From Sphingomonas sp. GM_Shp_1 (lineage in GTDB: Bacteria > Pseudomonadota > Alphaproteobacteria > Sphingomonadales > Sphingomonadaceae), in assembly GCF_026540895.1 (NCBI RefSeq), contig NZ_JALNUR010000022.1, positions 1 through 59,152 on the forward strand: 59,152 nt of DNA, read 5' to 3'. Made by a program: the position numbers and the translations under genes. Below are positions 8,187 to 16,700 of this stretch, one piece after another. Positions within the stretch are counted from its first letter, which is position 1, and the number at the start of each line of letters is the position of its first letter. Under the pieces are notes generated by a model. That model did no database searches. It was not told where the DNA came from and saw only the letters and a list, made by a program, of their open reading frames with translations.

Positions 8187-9254
8187 TCAGATTTCGCGCG
8201 GGCGGCGACGCGGGGCGGCGTCCGACTGGCGGCGGATCAGGCTGTAGTCGAGCAGACGGTGCGGGGCGGCATCGCCATTCTTCTGCCGGATGACGGTCGC
8301 CATCATCTCCACCGCCGCGCGCGCCATATCGGCGATCGGCTGGTGGATGGTGGTCAGTTCGGGCCAGATCGTCGTCGACAGGGTGGTGTCGTCGAAGCCG
8401 CACACGGTCAGGTCGCTCGGCACGTCCAGCCCGCGCCGGTGCGCCACCGCCACGCTGGCCGCCGCCATGTCGTCGTTGGAGGCGATGATCGCGGTCGGCG
8501 GCTCGGGCAGGTCGAGCAACCGCTCGGCAGCGTCCAGCCCCGAGCGATAGGTATAGAGGCCGGGCGCGACCAGATCCTCGTCGAACGGCACGCCCATCGC
8601 CTCCAGCGCGGCGCGGAACCCCTCGTAACGCCGCGCGCTGGCGGTCAGATTGGGGTTGCCGCAGATGAAGCCGATCCGACGATGGCCCAGCGTCATCACA
8701 TGCCGGGTCATCTCCTCCGCCGCCGCGCGGTCGTCGATCTGAACCGCCATGGTCGTGTCGGGCATCTCCTCGGGCGCGCGACCGGTCGCGACCACCACCG
8801 AGGGCACCCCCGCCTCGCGCAGCAGCGCCAGCACCGCCTCCGCCTCGCAAAGGGGCGGCGGCAGGATCACGCCGTCGATACCGCCCTTGATCAGGTGGCG
8901 CGCCACCTCGACCTCGTGATCGCCGATCTCGCATTTCTCGACCACCATCTGCACGTCGAGGCGTGACGCCTGGTCGAGCGTACCGAGCAGGAATTCGCTG
9001 AGGAATCCCTGGCTGGGGTTGCTGTAGAGCATGCCGATGCGGATCTGCGCCGCCCCCGCCAGGCTGCGCGCGGCGGGGTTGGGGGCGTAGTTGAGCTGGG
9101 CGATCGCCGCCTCCACCTTTTCGCGGGTGGCGGGGCGGACATTGGCCTCGTTGTTGATGACGCGCGAGACGGTCATCAACGAAACACCGGCGGCGCGGGC
9201 GACGTCACTGATCGTGGGAGCGCTGCTGCCGCGGCGCGAAGTCCTGATGCTCAT
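8187..9254 (-). CDS. LacI-family transcriptional regulator
   Basis: The 355-residue protein has the LacI helix-turn-helix at about residues 12-37 (TISDVARAAGVSLMTVSRVI), the hinge helix with NPAARSLAG, and a periplasmic-binding-protein-like effector domain (RIGMLYSNPSQGF; GVILPPPL; RRIGFICGNPN; TAIIASNDDMAAASV; TVCGFDDTTLSTTIWPELT). It should repress genes for sugar uptake in the absence of its ligand. Two nearby palindromes, 8103-8118 and 9325-9340, suggest control of the MFS porter and of itself. The start codon at 9254 gives MSIRTSRRGSSAPTISDVA, a normal-length N-terminus. Confidence 0.92.
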   Translation of the reverse strand: MSIRTSRRGSSAPTISDVARAAGVSLMTVSRVINNEANVRPATREKVEAAIAQLNYAPNPAARSLAGAAQIRIGMLYSNPSQGFLSEFLLGTLDQASRLDVQMVVEKCEIGDHEVEVARHLIKGGIDGVILPPPLCEAEAVLALLREAGVPSVVVATGRAPEEMPDTTMAVQIDDRAAAEEMTRHVMTLGHRRIGFICGNPNLTASARRYEGFRAALEAMGVPFDEDLVAPGLYTYRSGLDAAERLLDLPEPPTAIIASNDDMAAASVAVAHRRGLDVPSDLTVCGFDDTTLSTTIWPELTTIHQPIADMARAAVEMMATVIRQKNGDAAPHRLLDYSLIRRQSDAAPRRRPREI

Positions 9255-9324
9255 AACGTTTACGCTTCCACCTTTCGGGCGCGAGACGCAATGCTTTGCG
9301 CATGTTTCTGTAAGGAGTGCCCCG

Positions 9325-9340
9325 ATGGTAGCGCTTGATT
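9325..9340. promoter_or_regulatory. Candidate LacI-type operator upstream of the lacI-type gene
   Basis: ATGGTAGCGCTTGATT contains a perfect left half (TGGTAGCGCT) of the TGGTAGCGCTACCA-type palindrome and a degenerate right half. It lies 71-86 bases upstream of the regulator's start. It may also act on the divergent threonine aldolase leader. Confidence 0.4.
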
Positions 9341-9395
9341 CCCCCGGGCCGGACGTCTAGGGGCCGCATCAGCATCAAGAGTCGGGCCGTCGCCC

Positions 9396-9492
9396 GGCAC
9401 CAACCTGCCCCCCGGCAAGGTGGTGCCTCTCCGACAAGGAGGGGGATGTGGCCAGACCGGCAACAACGGGACGATCAGCCACTTTCTCCTCC
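9396..9492 (+). promoter_or_regulatory. Two-hairpin leader upstream of the threonine aldolase gene
   Basis: In the 5' region of the gene, GGCACCAACCTGCC (9396-9409) can pair with GGCAAGGTGGTGCC (9414-9427) across a four-base loop. GGAGGGGGATGTGGC (9438-9452) can pair with GCCACTTTCTCCTCC (9478-9492). The second hairpin ends 33 bases before the chosen ATG. I do not recognise a described riboswitch class. It could be an attenuator or only local dyad symmetry. Confidence 0.35.
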
Positions 9493-9525
9493 ATCCGACT
9501 CGCCCGATTGGACGAAGGATTTGTG

Positions 9526-10578
9526 ATGGACGTGGCCCCCCAGCAATTTGCGAGCGACAATTACGCGGGCATCTGCCCCGAAGCCTGGACCGCGATGGAT
9601 CAGGCCAATCGCGGCTATGTCCCCGCTTATGGCGAGGACCCCTATACCGACCGCGCCGCCGACGCCTTTCGCACGCTGTTCCAGACCAAGTGCGAGGTGT
9701 TCTTCGCCTTCAACGGCACGGCGGCCAATTCGCTGGCGCTCGCCGCGCTCTGCCAGAGCTACCACAGCGTGATCTGTTCGGCCTCCGCGCATGTCGAAAC
9801 CGACGAGTGCGGCGCGCCGGAATTCTTCTCCAACGGCTCCAAGCTGCTGGTCGCGCAGACCGACGACGGCAAGCTGACGCCCGAGGCGGTGCGCGCGCTC
9901 GCCACCGGCCGCTCGGACATCCACTTCCCCAAGCCGCGCGCGGTGACGATCACCCAGCCGACCGAGACGGGGCAGGTCTATACGCTGGCCGAGATCCATG
10001 CGCTGTCGGCCACCTGCCGCGATCTGGGGCTGCGGCTGCATATGGACGGCGCGCGCTTCGCCAATGCCTGTGCCGCGCTCGGCTGCTCGCCCGCCGACAT
10101 GACCTGGCGCGCCGGGGTCGACGTGCTGTGCTTCGGCGGGACCAAGAACGGCATGGCGGTGGGCGAGGCGATCCTGTTCTTCGACCCCGTGCTGGCGGAG
10201 GATTTCGACTATCGCTGCAAACAGGCGGGGCAGCTGGCGTCCAAGATGCGCTATCTGGCCGCACCCTGGATCGGGATGCTCGACAGCGGCGCATGGCTGT
10301 CCAACGCCGCGCACGCCAATGCCTGTGCCCGGCGGCTGGCCGACCGGGTGGCGGGCCTGCCAGGCATCGCGCCGATGTTCCCGGTCGAGGCCAATGCGGT
10401 GTTCCTCAGCGCGCCGCCCGCCGTGCTGGATGGCCTGCGGGCACGCGGCTGGCGCTTCTACACCTTCATCGGCGGCGGCGCGCGCTTCATGTTCGCCTGG
10501 GACGCCGACCCGGCGCGGGTGGACCAGCTGGGCGACGACATCGCGGCGGTGGCGGTGGAGGCGTTGCAGGCGGCTTAA
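9526..10578 (+). CDS. ltaE: Low-specificity L-threonine aldolase-like PLP enzyme
   Basis: About 350 residues of the beta-eliminating lyase/threonine aldolase fold-type I family. Visible marks are FASDNYAGICPEAW, the substrate and cofactor segment FNGTAANSLAL, SAHVETDECGAPEF, the aspartate region LRLHMDGARFANA and the PLP lysine at about residue 207 (FGGTKNGMAVGEA). By family it cleaves L-threonine or allo-threonine to glycine and acetaldehyde. The ATG at 9526 has AAGGA upstream. An in-frame ATG at 9448 would place 26 non-family residues in the hairpin region. Other beta-hydroxy amino acids are possible substrates. Confidence 0.87.
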   Translation: MDVAPQQFASDNYAGICPEAWTAMDQANRGYVPAYGEDPYTDRAADAFRTLFQTKCEVFFAFNGTAANSLALAALCQSYHSVICSASAHVETDECGAPEFFSNGSKLLVAQTDDGKLTPEAVRALATGRSDIHFPKPRAVTITQPTETGQVYTLAEIHALSATCRDLGLRLHMDGARFANACAALGCSPADMTWRAGVDVLCFGGTKNGMAVGEAILFFDPVLAEDFDYRCKQAGQLASKMRYLAAPWIGMLDSGAWLSNAAHANACARRLADRVAGLPGIAPMFPVEANAVFLSAPPAVLDGLRARGWRFYTFIGGGARFMFAWDADPARVDQLGDDIAAVAVEALQAA

Positions 10579-10597
10579 GGCCGGATCGACGTTCCTA

Positions 10598-10765
10598 TTC
10601 ACGCGAAGACGCGAAGACGCGAAGAATGTGTTCGCGCGGAGGCGCGGAGAACGCAGAGAGGTTGAGCCTGAGGCGACGGATTCATGCGGCGCGCTACCGA
10701 GAGGGTATGATGTCTCTGCGCCCTCCGCGCCTCTGCGCGCAAAAAAGGATTGGTGTCTTCGGTTG
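10598..10765. repeat. Palindromic repeat family B, copy 1
   Basis: A left arm at about 10613-10660, which holds the short tandem CGCGAAGA units and CGCGGAGGCGCGGAG, is mirrored by a right arm at about 10713-10761 (CTCCGCGCCTCTGCGCGC). The pairing covers about 48 bases with scattered mismatches. A related element lies at 57053-57183. It occupies the gap after the threonine aldolase gene. Confidence 0.7.
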
Positions 10766-10806
10766 AATTCCTGGGCGGGATCGACCTTCAAGCAGGAGAG
10801 GCCCCC

Positions 10807-10929
10807 TTCCTCCCCTGTAAGGGGAGGGGGACCATGCGCAGCATGGTGGAGGGGTGTCCCCGCTATCGAGAGCGCGACACCCCTCCATCAGGCCTGACGG
10901 CCTGCCACCTCCCCTGCCAGGGGAGGAAT
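10807..10929. repeat. Palindromic repeat family C, copy 1
   Basis: This element of about 123 bases starts with the hairpin TCCTCCCCTGTAAGGGGAGG and ends with its counterpart CCTCCCCTGCCAGGGGAGGA. In between are GGAGGGGTGTCCC and its mirrored GCGACACCCCTCC, so the whole unit is a nested palindrome. Other copies are at 13588-13707, 49808-49927 and 51511-51650, with a bare hairpin at 43601-43623. The gap from 10579 to 11163 holds this, family B and a possible gene remnant. Confidence 0.85.
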
Positions 10930-11000
10930 GGGTGAATGACGATTGGCTCCAGGCTTCGCCCCGACAACCCGCGCCCGTCGGCCATGAGGATGCAGTGATC

Positions 11001-11155
11001 CTATCGGCTCGTCTGGAACCGGCCATCCAGACGGTCGCCGATGGACCAGAGTGGCTCCGGCACCGGTCGGCGGCATTCCCGGGTTTCGCAGATCGTCACC
11101 ACGGACGAGCTTTGGTCGGCCTCGTCGTGGTACGCCCATTCCGCGCCGCGTTCCG
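11001..11155 (-). pseudogene. Possible remnant of a small protein gene
   Basis: The minus-strand frame ending at 11001 reads GAEWAYHDEADQSSS, then ETRECRRPVPEPLWSIGDRL, and looks like real protein in composition and third-position GC. No ATG, and no start with a ribosome binding site, precedes it. Upstream the frame runs inside the overlapping hypothetical gene. It is either a gene that has lost its 5' end or a chance frame. I do not recognise the family. Confidence 0.25.
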
Positions 11156-11163
11156 ATGCGCCG

Positions 11164-11511
11164 CTACGGCGCGGTTTCGGCCGCGAGGCGATCCAGCCAG
11201 GCTTGCGCCTGCTTGGGCTCACCGACGGCCTCTGGCCCAACCGGGCCGCGTGACGCGAGAAATTCGGCGTGAAGCGCAAAGGGCGGCAGGCCCAGCTGGG
11301 TTCTTGCCGCGTCGATCTCCTCGCCCATCTCGGTCAGTTGCGCCACGATCGGAGCCGCCGCCGCACGGGCCGTCCGGTCCTTGCGATGGTCGAACAGCCC
11401 CCATTTGCCCGCCGCGGTCGTCTTCAGCGCGGCGATCAGTGCCTCGCGATAGTCGCGTTCCATATCCTCGCGGAGCGCGTCGAGCCGCGCCAGTCGATCA
11501 CCCTTGGCCAT
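11164..11511 (-). CDS. Hypothetical protein, 115 residues
   Basis: This short, mostly helical protein begins MAKGDRLARLDALREDME and carries a conserved-looking centre (ALIAALKTTAAGKWGLFDH), followed by an Ala/Glu-rich helical tail. No signal peptide or membrane segment is apparent. TAAGG lies about seven bases upstream of the ATG, and third-position GC is high, so the frame looks coding. I cannot assign a function. It is followed by repeat-rich DNA and preceded by the OmpA-like gene on the same strand. Confidence 0.6.
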   Translation of the reverse strand: MAKGDRLARLDALREDMERDYREALIAALKTTAAGKWGLFDHRKDRTARAAAAPIVAQLTEMGEEIDAARTQLGLPPFALHAEFLASRGPVGPEAVGEPKQAQAWLDRLAAETAP

Positions 11512-11561
11512 CTCCGTGCCTTAGGCGGCGGTCATCGGGTCGGCAATCTCTGCTCGGTGGC

Positions 11562-12137
11562 TCAGCGGGCGGACGCCAGTTCGATTTCCACCCGGCGGTT
11601 GCGCGCACGGCCCGCGCTGTCGTCGCTGCCATCGGGCTTTGCATTGGGGGCGATGGGGCGCGTCTCGCCCAGCGCGATGAGCTTCATGTCGGCGCGGGCG
11701 ATCCCCTTGCCCGCCAGATAGTCGCGCACCGCCTCGGCCCGCTTGCGCGACATGATGCGATTGGCCTCGTCATCCCCCTCGCTGTCCGAATGGCCGCTGA
11801 GCACGATATGGCCGCCCTTCACCCTGGGATCGGCGGCGAGCCGGTCGAGCGCCGCGCGGGCATCCCGGTCCAACGCCGCGCCGCCCTCGGCAAAGCCGAT
11901 GGTCGACAGGCTGGCCCCGGGGTTGGCAGCGACCTCACCGGGCAAGGCGTCGGATTTGGGGGGCACGGCCCCGCTGGTATCGGCGGAGGGTGACGGGTCG
12001 GGGACCGGCAGTTCGATCGACACGCCCTTGGCCCCCGCCGCGCGGGCGACCGCCGTATCGCCGGTGTCGCATCCGGCCAAAGCCAAGGCGAGCCCGGTCA
12101 TGGCCGCCAGCCCCCCCGATCGCATCCGCATTCGCAT
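11562..12137 (-). CDS. OmpA-family peptidoglycan-associated lipoprotein
   Basis: About 191 residues. The N-terminus MRMRMRSGGLAAMTGLALALAGC is a lipoprotein signal with lipobox ALAGC. A Pro/Ser-rich linker leads to an OmpA C-terminal domain (GHIVLSGHSDSEGDDEANRIMS; RKRAEAVRDYLAGKGI; RNRRVEIEL), which binds peptidoglycan in family members. The protein likely tethers the outer membrane to the wall. The ATG at 12137 is preceded by AAGGGGG; the in-frame start at 12227 would bury the signal peptide. It is a stand-alone gene with no tol/pal partners nearby. Confidence 0.85.
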   Translation of the reverse strand: MRMRMRSGGLAAMTGLALALAGCDTGDTAVARAAGAKGVSIELPVPDPSPSADTSGAVPPKSDALPGEVAANPGASLSTIGFAEGGAALDRDARAALDRLAADPRVKGGHIVLSGHSDSEGDDEANRIMSRKRAEAVRDYLAGKGIARADMKLIALGETRPIAPNAKPDGSDDSAGRARNRRVEIELASAR

Positions 12138-12269
12138 CCCCCTTGCCCGGTCCGGCCCCGACCGATCCGCTCGGATGTGAACCATAAGGGGACGATTGCT
12201 GCGGCGCAAACCGGAGAAGCGCGACACGATGCTTGGGGGAACGGACCAGATCGAGACAGGCGTGCCGGG

Positions 12270-13346
12270 CTATTCCCCGGTGGGGGGCGGGATGACGCCG
12301 CGCTCCTCGCTCAGGATACGCCACCCCGCCAGGAACAGCGCGGCGACCACCGGGCCGACGACGATGCCGCTCAGCCCCAGCATCTCGATCCCGCCCAGCG
12401 TGGTCAGCAGCACGATCCAGTCGGGCAGGCCAGTGTCGCGTCCGACCAGGATGGGCCGCAGGATATTGTCGGCCAGGCCGATGACCAGCACGCCCGAGGC
12501 GACGACCACCGCCCCCTGCCAGATCGCACCCGTCGCCAGCAGGTAAATGGCAACCGGCACCCAGATGATCGCCGGACCGATCGCGGGCAGCAGCGCCGCG
12601 ATCGCCATCAGCACGCCCCAGAGCAAAGCGGCGGGCACCCCGACGATCCAGAAGGTGATCGCCCCCAGCGCGCCCTGGACCAGCCCGACAATGACCGACC
12701 CCTTGATCGTCGCGCGCACCACCGCGACGAAGCTGTCGGCCAGCCGGACGGCCACCCCCTGCTCCAGTGGCAAGGCACGGACGAAATTCGGCCCCAGCCG
12801 GTCGCCGTCGCGGATCAGGAAGAAGGCGACATAGAGGCCGACGCCGAAGGCCAGCGCGAAGGCGAAGGCGTTGCGCCCGATCGACAGCGCCTGGGTCGCG
12901 ATCTGGCTGACGCTGCTGCTCAATGTGCGCGAGACGCGCTGTTGCAATCCCTCGAAACTGCCGATGCCCGAACTGTCCATCATCTGGCGAAGACGGCTGG
13001 GCAGCGCGTCGCGCACCTGCTGGAAATATTGCGCGAAGTCGATCTGGCCGCTGCGCATCTTCAGATAGACGCCTGATGCCTGATCCACGACCATGCTGCC
13101 GATCAACAGGGTCGGCACGACCACCGCGAAGGTGATGATCAGCATGGTCAGCCCGGCGGCGGTGTTGCGCCGCCCCCCGGTCTTCTCCAGCAGCCAGTGG
13201 AACAGCGACCGGAACAGGATCGCCGCCAGCCCCGCCCACAGCAGAGCGACGAGAAAGCCGGAAACGACCGCGATCAGGCCGATGGTGATGAGCGCCAGGA
13301 AGAGGATGAATCCTCCCCGTTCGATCTTCTGCCGGTCGATGATCAT
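12270..13346 (-). CDS. AI-2E family (PerM/TqsA-like) membrane protein
   Basis: The 358-residue protein has about seven to eight membrane segments with the usual AI-2E family layout. Paired N-terminal helices begin FILFLALITIGLIAVVSGFL, a soluble middle holds LPSRLRQMMDSSGIGSFEG, and a conserved C-terminal run reads AIGPAIIWVPVAIYLL, then GLADNILRPILVG and ILRPILVGRDTGLPDWIVLL. Members have been reported as exporters of autoinducer-2 or other small solutes and as Na+/H+ antiporters, so the substrate is open. The ATG at 13346 has GGGAGGG upstream; a start at 13385 is possible but poorer. Confidence 0.85.
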   Translation of the reverse strand: MIIDRQKIERGGFILFLALITIGLIAVVSGFLVALLWAGLAAILFRSLFHWLLEKTGGRRNTAAGLTMLIITFAVVVPTLLIGSMVVDQASGVYLKMRSGQIDFAQYFQQVRDALPSRLRQMMDSSGIGSFEGLQQRVSRTLSSSVSQIATQALSIGRNAFAFALAFGVGLYVAFFLIRDGDRLGPNFVRALPLEQGVAVRLADSFVAVVRATIKGSVIVGLVQGALGAITFWIVGVPAALLWGVLMAIAALLPAIGPAIIWVPVAIYLLATGAIWQGAVVVASGVLVIGLADNILRPILVGRDTGLPDWIVLLTTLGGIEMLGLSGIVVGPVVAALFLAGWRILSEERGVIPPPTGE

Positions 13347-13475
13347 CCTAACCCTCCCCCATTCGCATCGCGGCCTAACCGTCACGTCGCCGCAACGGTT
13401 CCGTGACTTGGGTTAATCGGATGACGGGGTGTCATCGATTTTGAGCACGGCGGTAAAGCCGCCCTCCCCCGGCCC

Positions 13476-13570
13476 GTTCAGCCTGAGCGAAGTCGAAGGC
13501 CACGCCTGAACCTTTCCTGGGATACCGGGGAAAGGGATTCCCTTGGCCTTCGACTTCGCTCAGGCTGAAC
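13476..13570. repeat. Palindromic repeat family A, copy 2
   Basis: Near-perfect inverted arms lie at 13476-13502 and 13544-13570 (core CTGAGCGAAGTCGAAGGCC and its reverse complement), separated by about 40 bases. Family C copy 2 follows directly. Together they fill most of the gap of about 370 bases between the AI-2E gene and gltB. Confidence 0.85.
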
Positions 13571-13587
13571 GGCTTGAAAAAGCCCGA

Positions 13588-13707
13588 TCCTCCCCTGCAA
13601 GGGAGGGGGACCATGCGCAGCATGGTGGAGGGGTGTCGCCCTCTCGATGGCGCGACACCCCTCCGTCAGGCCTTCGCCCTGCCACCTCCCCTTCCAGGGG
13701 AGGAATG
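13588..13707. repeat. Palindromic repeat family C, copy 2
   Basis: The terminal hairpin units TCCTCCCCTGCAAGGGAGG and CCTCCCCTTCCAGGGGAGGA flank inner mirrored GGAGGGGTGTCGC and GCGACACCCCTCC blocks. It ends a few bases from the stop codon of gltB and may work as its transcription terminator. Confidence 0.85.
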
Positions 13708-13714
13708 GCCAACC

Positions 13715-16700
13715 TTACTCCGCCGCCACCGCCTCGACGCTGTCGTCGAGCGGATGCGCCAGGCGGGTGAGCATTTCCTTCGGGCAGACCTGCCAGAAAT
13801 GCCCGGCGACGCGGTCCCAGTCCTCCAACAGGCCCTTCGACCACTTGCTGTCGGTACGCTCGGCATGTTCGGCGACCAGATCGCGGAGCACGCCCTCCCA
13901 ATGCGCGGAAGCCAGACGCTGCCACACGATATTCTCGGGGTTGGCGCGGCGCGGGAAACGCTCCTCCGGATCGTAGATGAAGGCCATGCCGCCGGTCATC
14001 CCCGCCCCGAAGTTCGCGCCGACTTCGCCCAGCACCACCGCGATGCCGCCGGTCATATATTCGCAGCCATTGGCGCCGCAGCCCTCGACCACCACGGTCG
14101 CGCCCGAATTGCGCACCGCGAAGCGCTCGCCCGCCTGGCCCGCCGCGAACAGGCGTCCGCTGGTGGCGCCGTAGAGGACGGTGTTGCCGATGATCGTGTT
14201 CTTCTGGCTGGCCAGCGGCGAGCTGACCGCCGGGCGCACGATGATCGTGCCGCCCGACAGACCCTTGCCGACATAGTCGTTGGCGTCGCCGAACACTTCC
14301 AGGGTCACGCCTTTGCACAGGAACGCGCCCAGCGACTGGCCCGCGCTGCCCCGCAGACGCACGGTGACATGCCCGTCGGCCAGCTTGCTCATCCCGAACT
14401 TACGGGTGATCTCGCTCGACAGCCGCGTGCCGACAGCGCGGTGGGTGTTGCGCACCGAATAGGTCAGCTGCATCTTCTCGCCGCGCGAGAAGACGGCTGC
14501 GGCATCCTTGATGATCTGCGCATCCAGGCTGTCGGGCACTTCGTTGCGGAAGGTCGACAGGCTGAACCGCCGCTCGGCATCGGTCGCATCGACCTTCGCC
14601 AGCACCGGGTTGAGGTCGAGATCGTCGAGATGCTCGGCACCGCGGCTGACCTGGCGCAGCAGCTCGGTCCGCCCGATCACCTCGTCCAGCGAACGGACGC
14701 CCAGCCGCGCCAGGATGTCGCGCACTTCCTCGGCGATGAAGGTCATCAGGTTGATGACCTTTTCCGGTGTGCCGGTGAACTTGGCCCGCAGCCGCTCGTC
14801 CTGCACACAGACACCCACCGGGCAGGTGTTGCTATGGCACTGGCGCACCATGATGCAGCCCATGGCGACGAGGCTCAGCGTGCCGATGCCGAATTCCTCC
14901 GCGCCCAGGATCGCCGCGATCACGATGTCGCGCCCGGTCTTCAGGCCGCCATCGGCGCGCAACCGGATACGCCCGCGCAGGCCGTTCAGGGTCAGCGTCT
15001 GGTTGACCTCCGACAGCCCCATTTCCCACGGGGTCCCGGCGTACTTGATCGAGGTCTGAGGGCTGGCGCCCGTGCCGCCGACATGGCCCGAGACCAGGAT
15101 GACGTCGGCATGCGCCTTCGCCACACCCGCCGCGACCGTGCCGATGCCCGCCGAGCTGACGAGTTTCACGCAGACGCGCGCACGCGGGTTGATCTGCTTG
15201 CAGTCATAGATGAGCTGCGCGAGATCCTCGATCGAGTAGATGTCGTGGTGCGGCGGCGGCGAGATCAGGGTCACACCCGGCGTCGCATGGCGAAGCTTGG
15301 CGATGAACTCGGTCACCTTGAAGCCGGGCAACTGCCCGCCCTCACCGGGCTTGGCACCCTGCGCGACCTTGATCTCGATCTCGTCGCAGGCGTTCAGATA
15401 TTCCGCCGTCACGCCGAAGCGACCGCTCGCGATCTGCTTGATCGTCGAGTTGGCGTTGTCGCCATTGTCATAGGGCTGGTAGCGCAGCTTGTCCTCGCCG
15501 CCCTCGCCCGACACGGCCTTCGCGCCGATCCGGTTCATCGCGATGGCCAGCGTCTCATGCGCCTCCGGCGACAGTGCGCCCAGCGACATGCCCGGCGTCA
15601 CGAAGCGCTTGCGGATCTCGGTGATCGCCTCGACCTGATCGACCGGCACGCCTTCCGAGGGGAAGTTGAACTGGAGCAGGTCGCGCAGATAGACCGGCGG
15701 CAGGTCGCCGACCCCGCGCGCGAATTGCAGATAGGTCGAATAGCTGTCGGTCGCTACCGCCGACTGAAGCAGATGCATCAGCTGCGCCGAATAGGCATGG
15801 GTCTCCCCCCCATCACGCTGGCGATAGAAGCCACCGATCGGCAGCGTCGCGACATGCTGGTCCCAGGCGGCCTCGTGGCGGAGCATCGCCGAATAATGGA
15901 GCGAGTTGTAACCCTCGCCCGAAATCTTGGCGGGCATGCCGGGGAACAGGTCGTTGACCAGCGCGCGCGACAGGCCCACCGCCTCGAAGTTATAGCCGCC
16001 GCGATAGCTGGAGATCACCGCGATCCCCATCTTGGCCATGATCTTGAGCAGGCCGTCCTCGATCGCGGTGCGATGGTTGGTCAGGCATTGTTCGATGCTA
16101 AGGTCGCCGAACAGCCCGCGTTGGTGGCGGTCGACGATGGCGGCTTCGGCCAGATAGGCGTTCACCGTAGTCGCGCCGACGCCGATCAGCACCGCATAAT
16201 AGTGCGTGTCGAGGCACTCGGCCGAGCGCACGTTGATCGACGCATAGGAGCGCAGGCCCCGGCGGACGAGATGCGTGTGCACCGCCGCCGCCGCCAGCAC
16301 GCCCGCGATCGCCACGCGGTCTTCGGAGACATGCTCGTCGGTCAGGAACAGCTCGGAACGGCCTTCGCGCACCGCCTGTTCGGCCTGGTTGCGGATACGC
16401 TGGATCGCGGCGCGTAAGCGATCGGGACCGCCATCGGCCTCGAAGGTGCAGTCGATCTCGGCCGCCGAACGCCCGAAATGCGCCTTCAGCCGGTGCCAGT
16501 CCGCGCCGGTCAGGACCGGGGACGGCAGGACCAGCACGCGCTCACGCCGATCCTCGGTGTCGAGGATGTTGGCGAGATTGCCGAACCGGGTCTTCAGCGA
16601 CATCACATAGCGTTCGCGCAAAGAATCGATCGGCGGGTTCGTGACCTGCGAGAAATTCTGGCGGAAGAACTGGCTGATCAGGCGCGGCTTGTCGGAAATG

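Noticed and set aside
9396..9492. Known riboswitch (glycine, cobalamin, SAM or ZTP type)
   Set aside because: The conserved cores of these classes could not be recognised in the sequence.
10601..10624. Functional tandem repeat (CGCGAAGA units)
   Set aside because: Only about three units, and they form part of the left arm of the family B palindrome.
13574..16417. A 947-codon open frame on the plus strand
   Set aside because: It is antisense to gltB and rich in His/Arg/Asp, as expected from the reverse complement of a GC-rich gene; no known family is visible.
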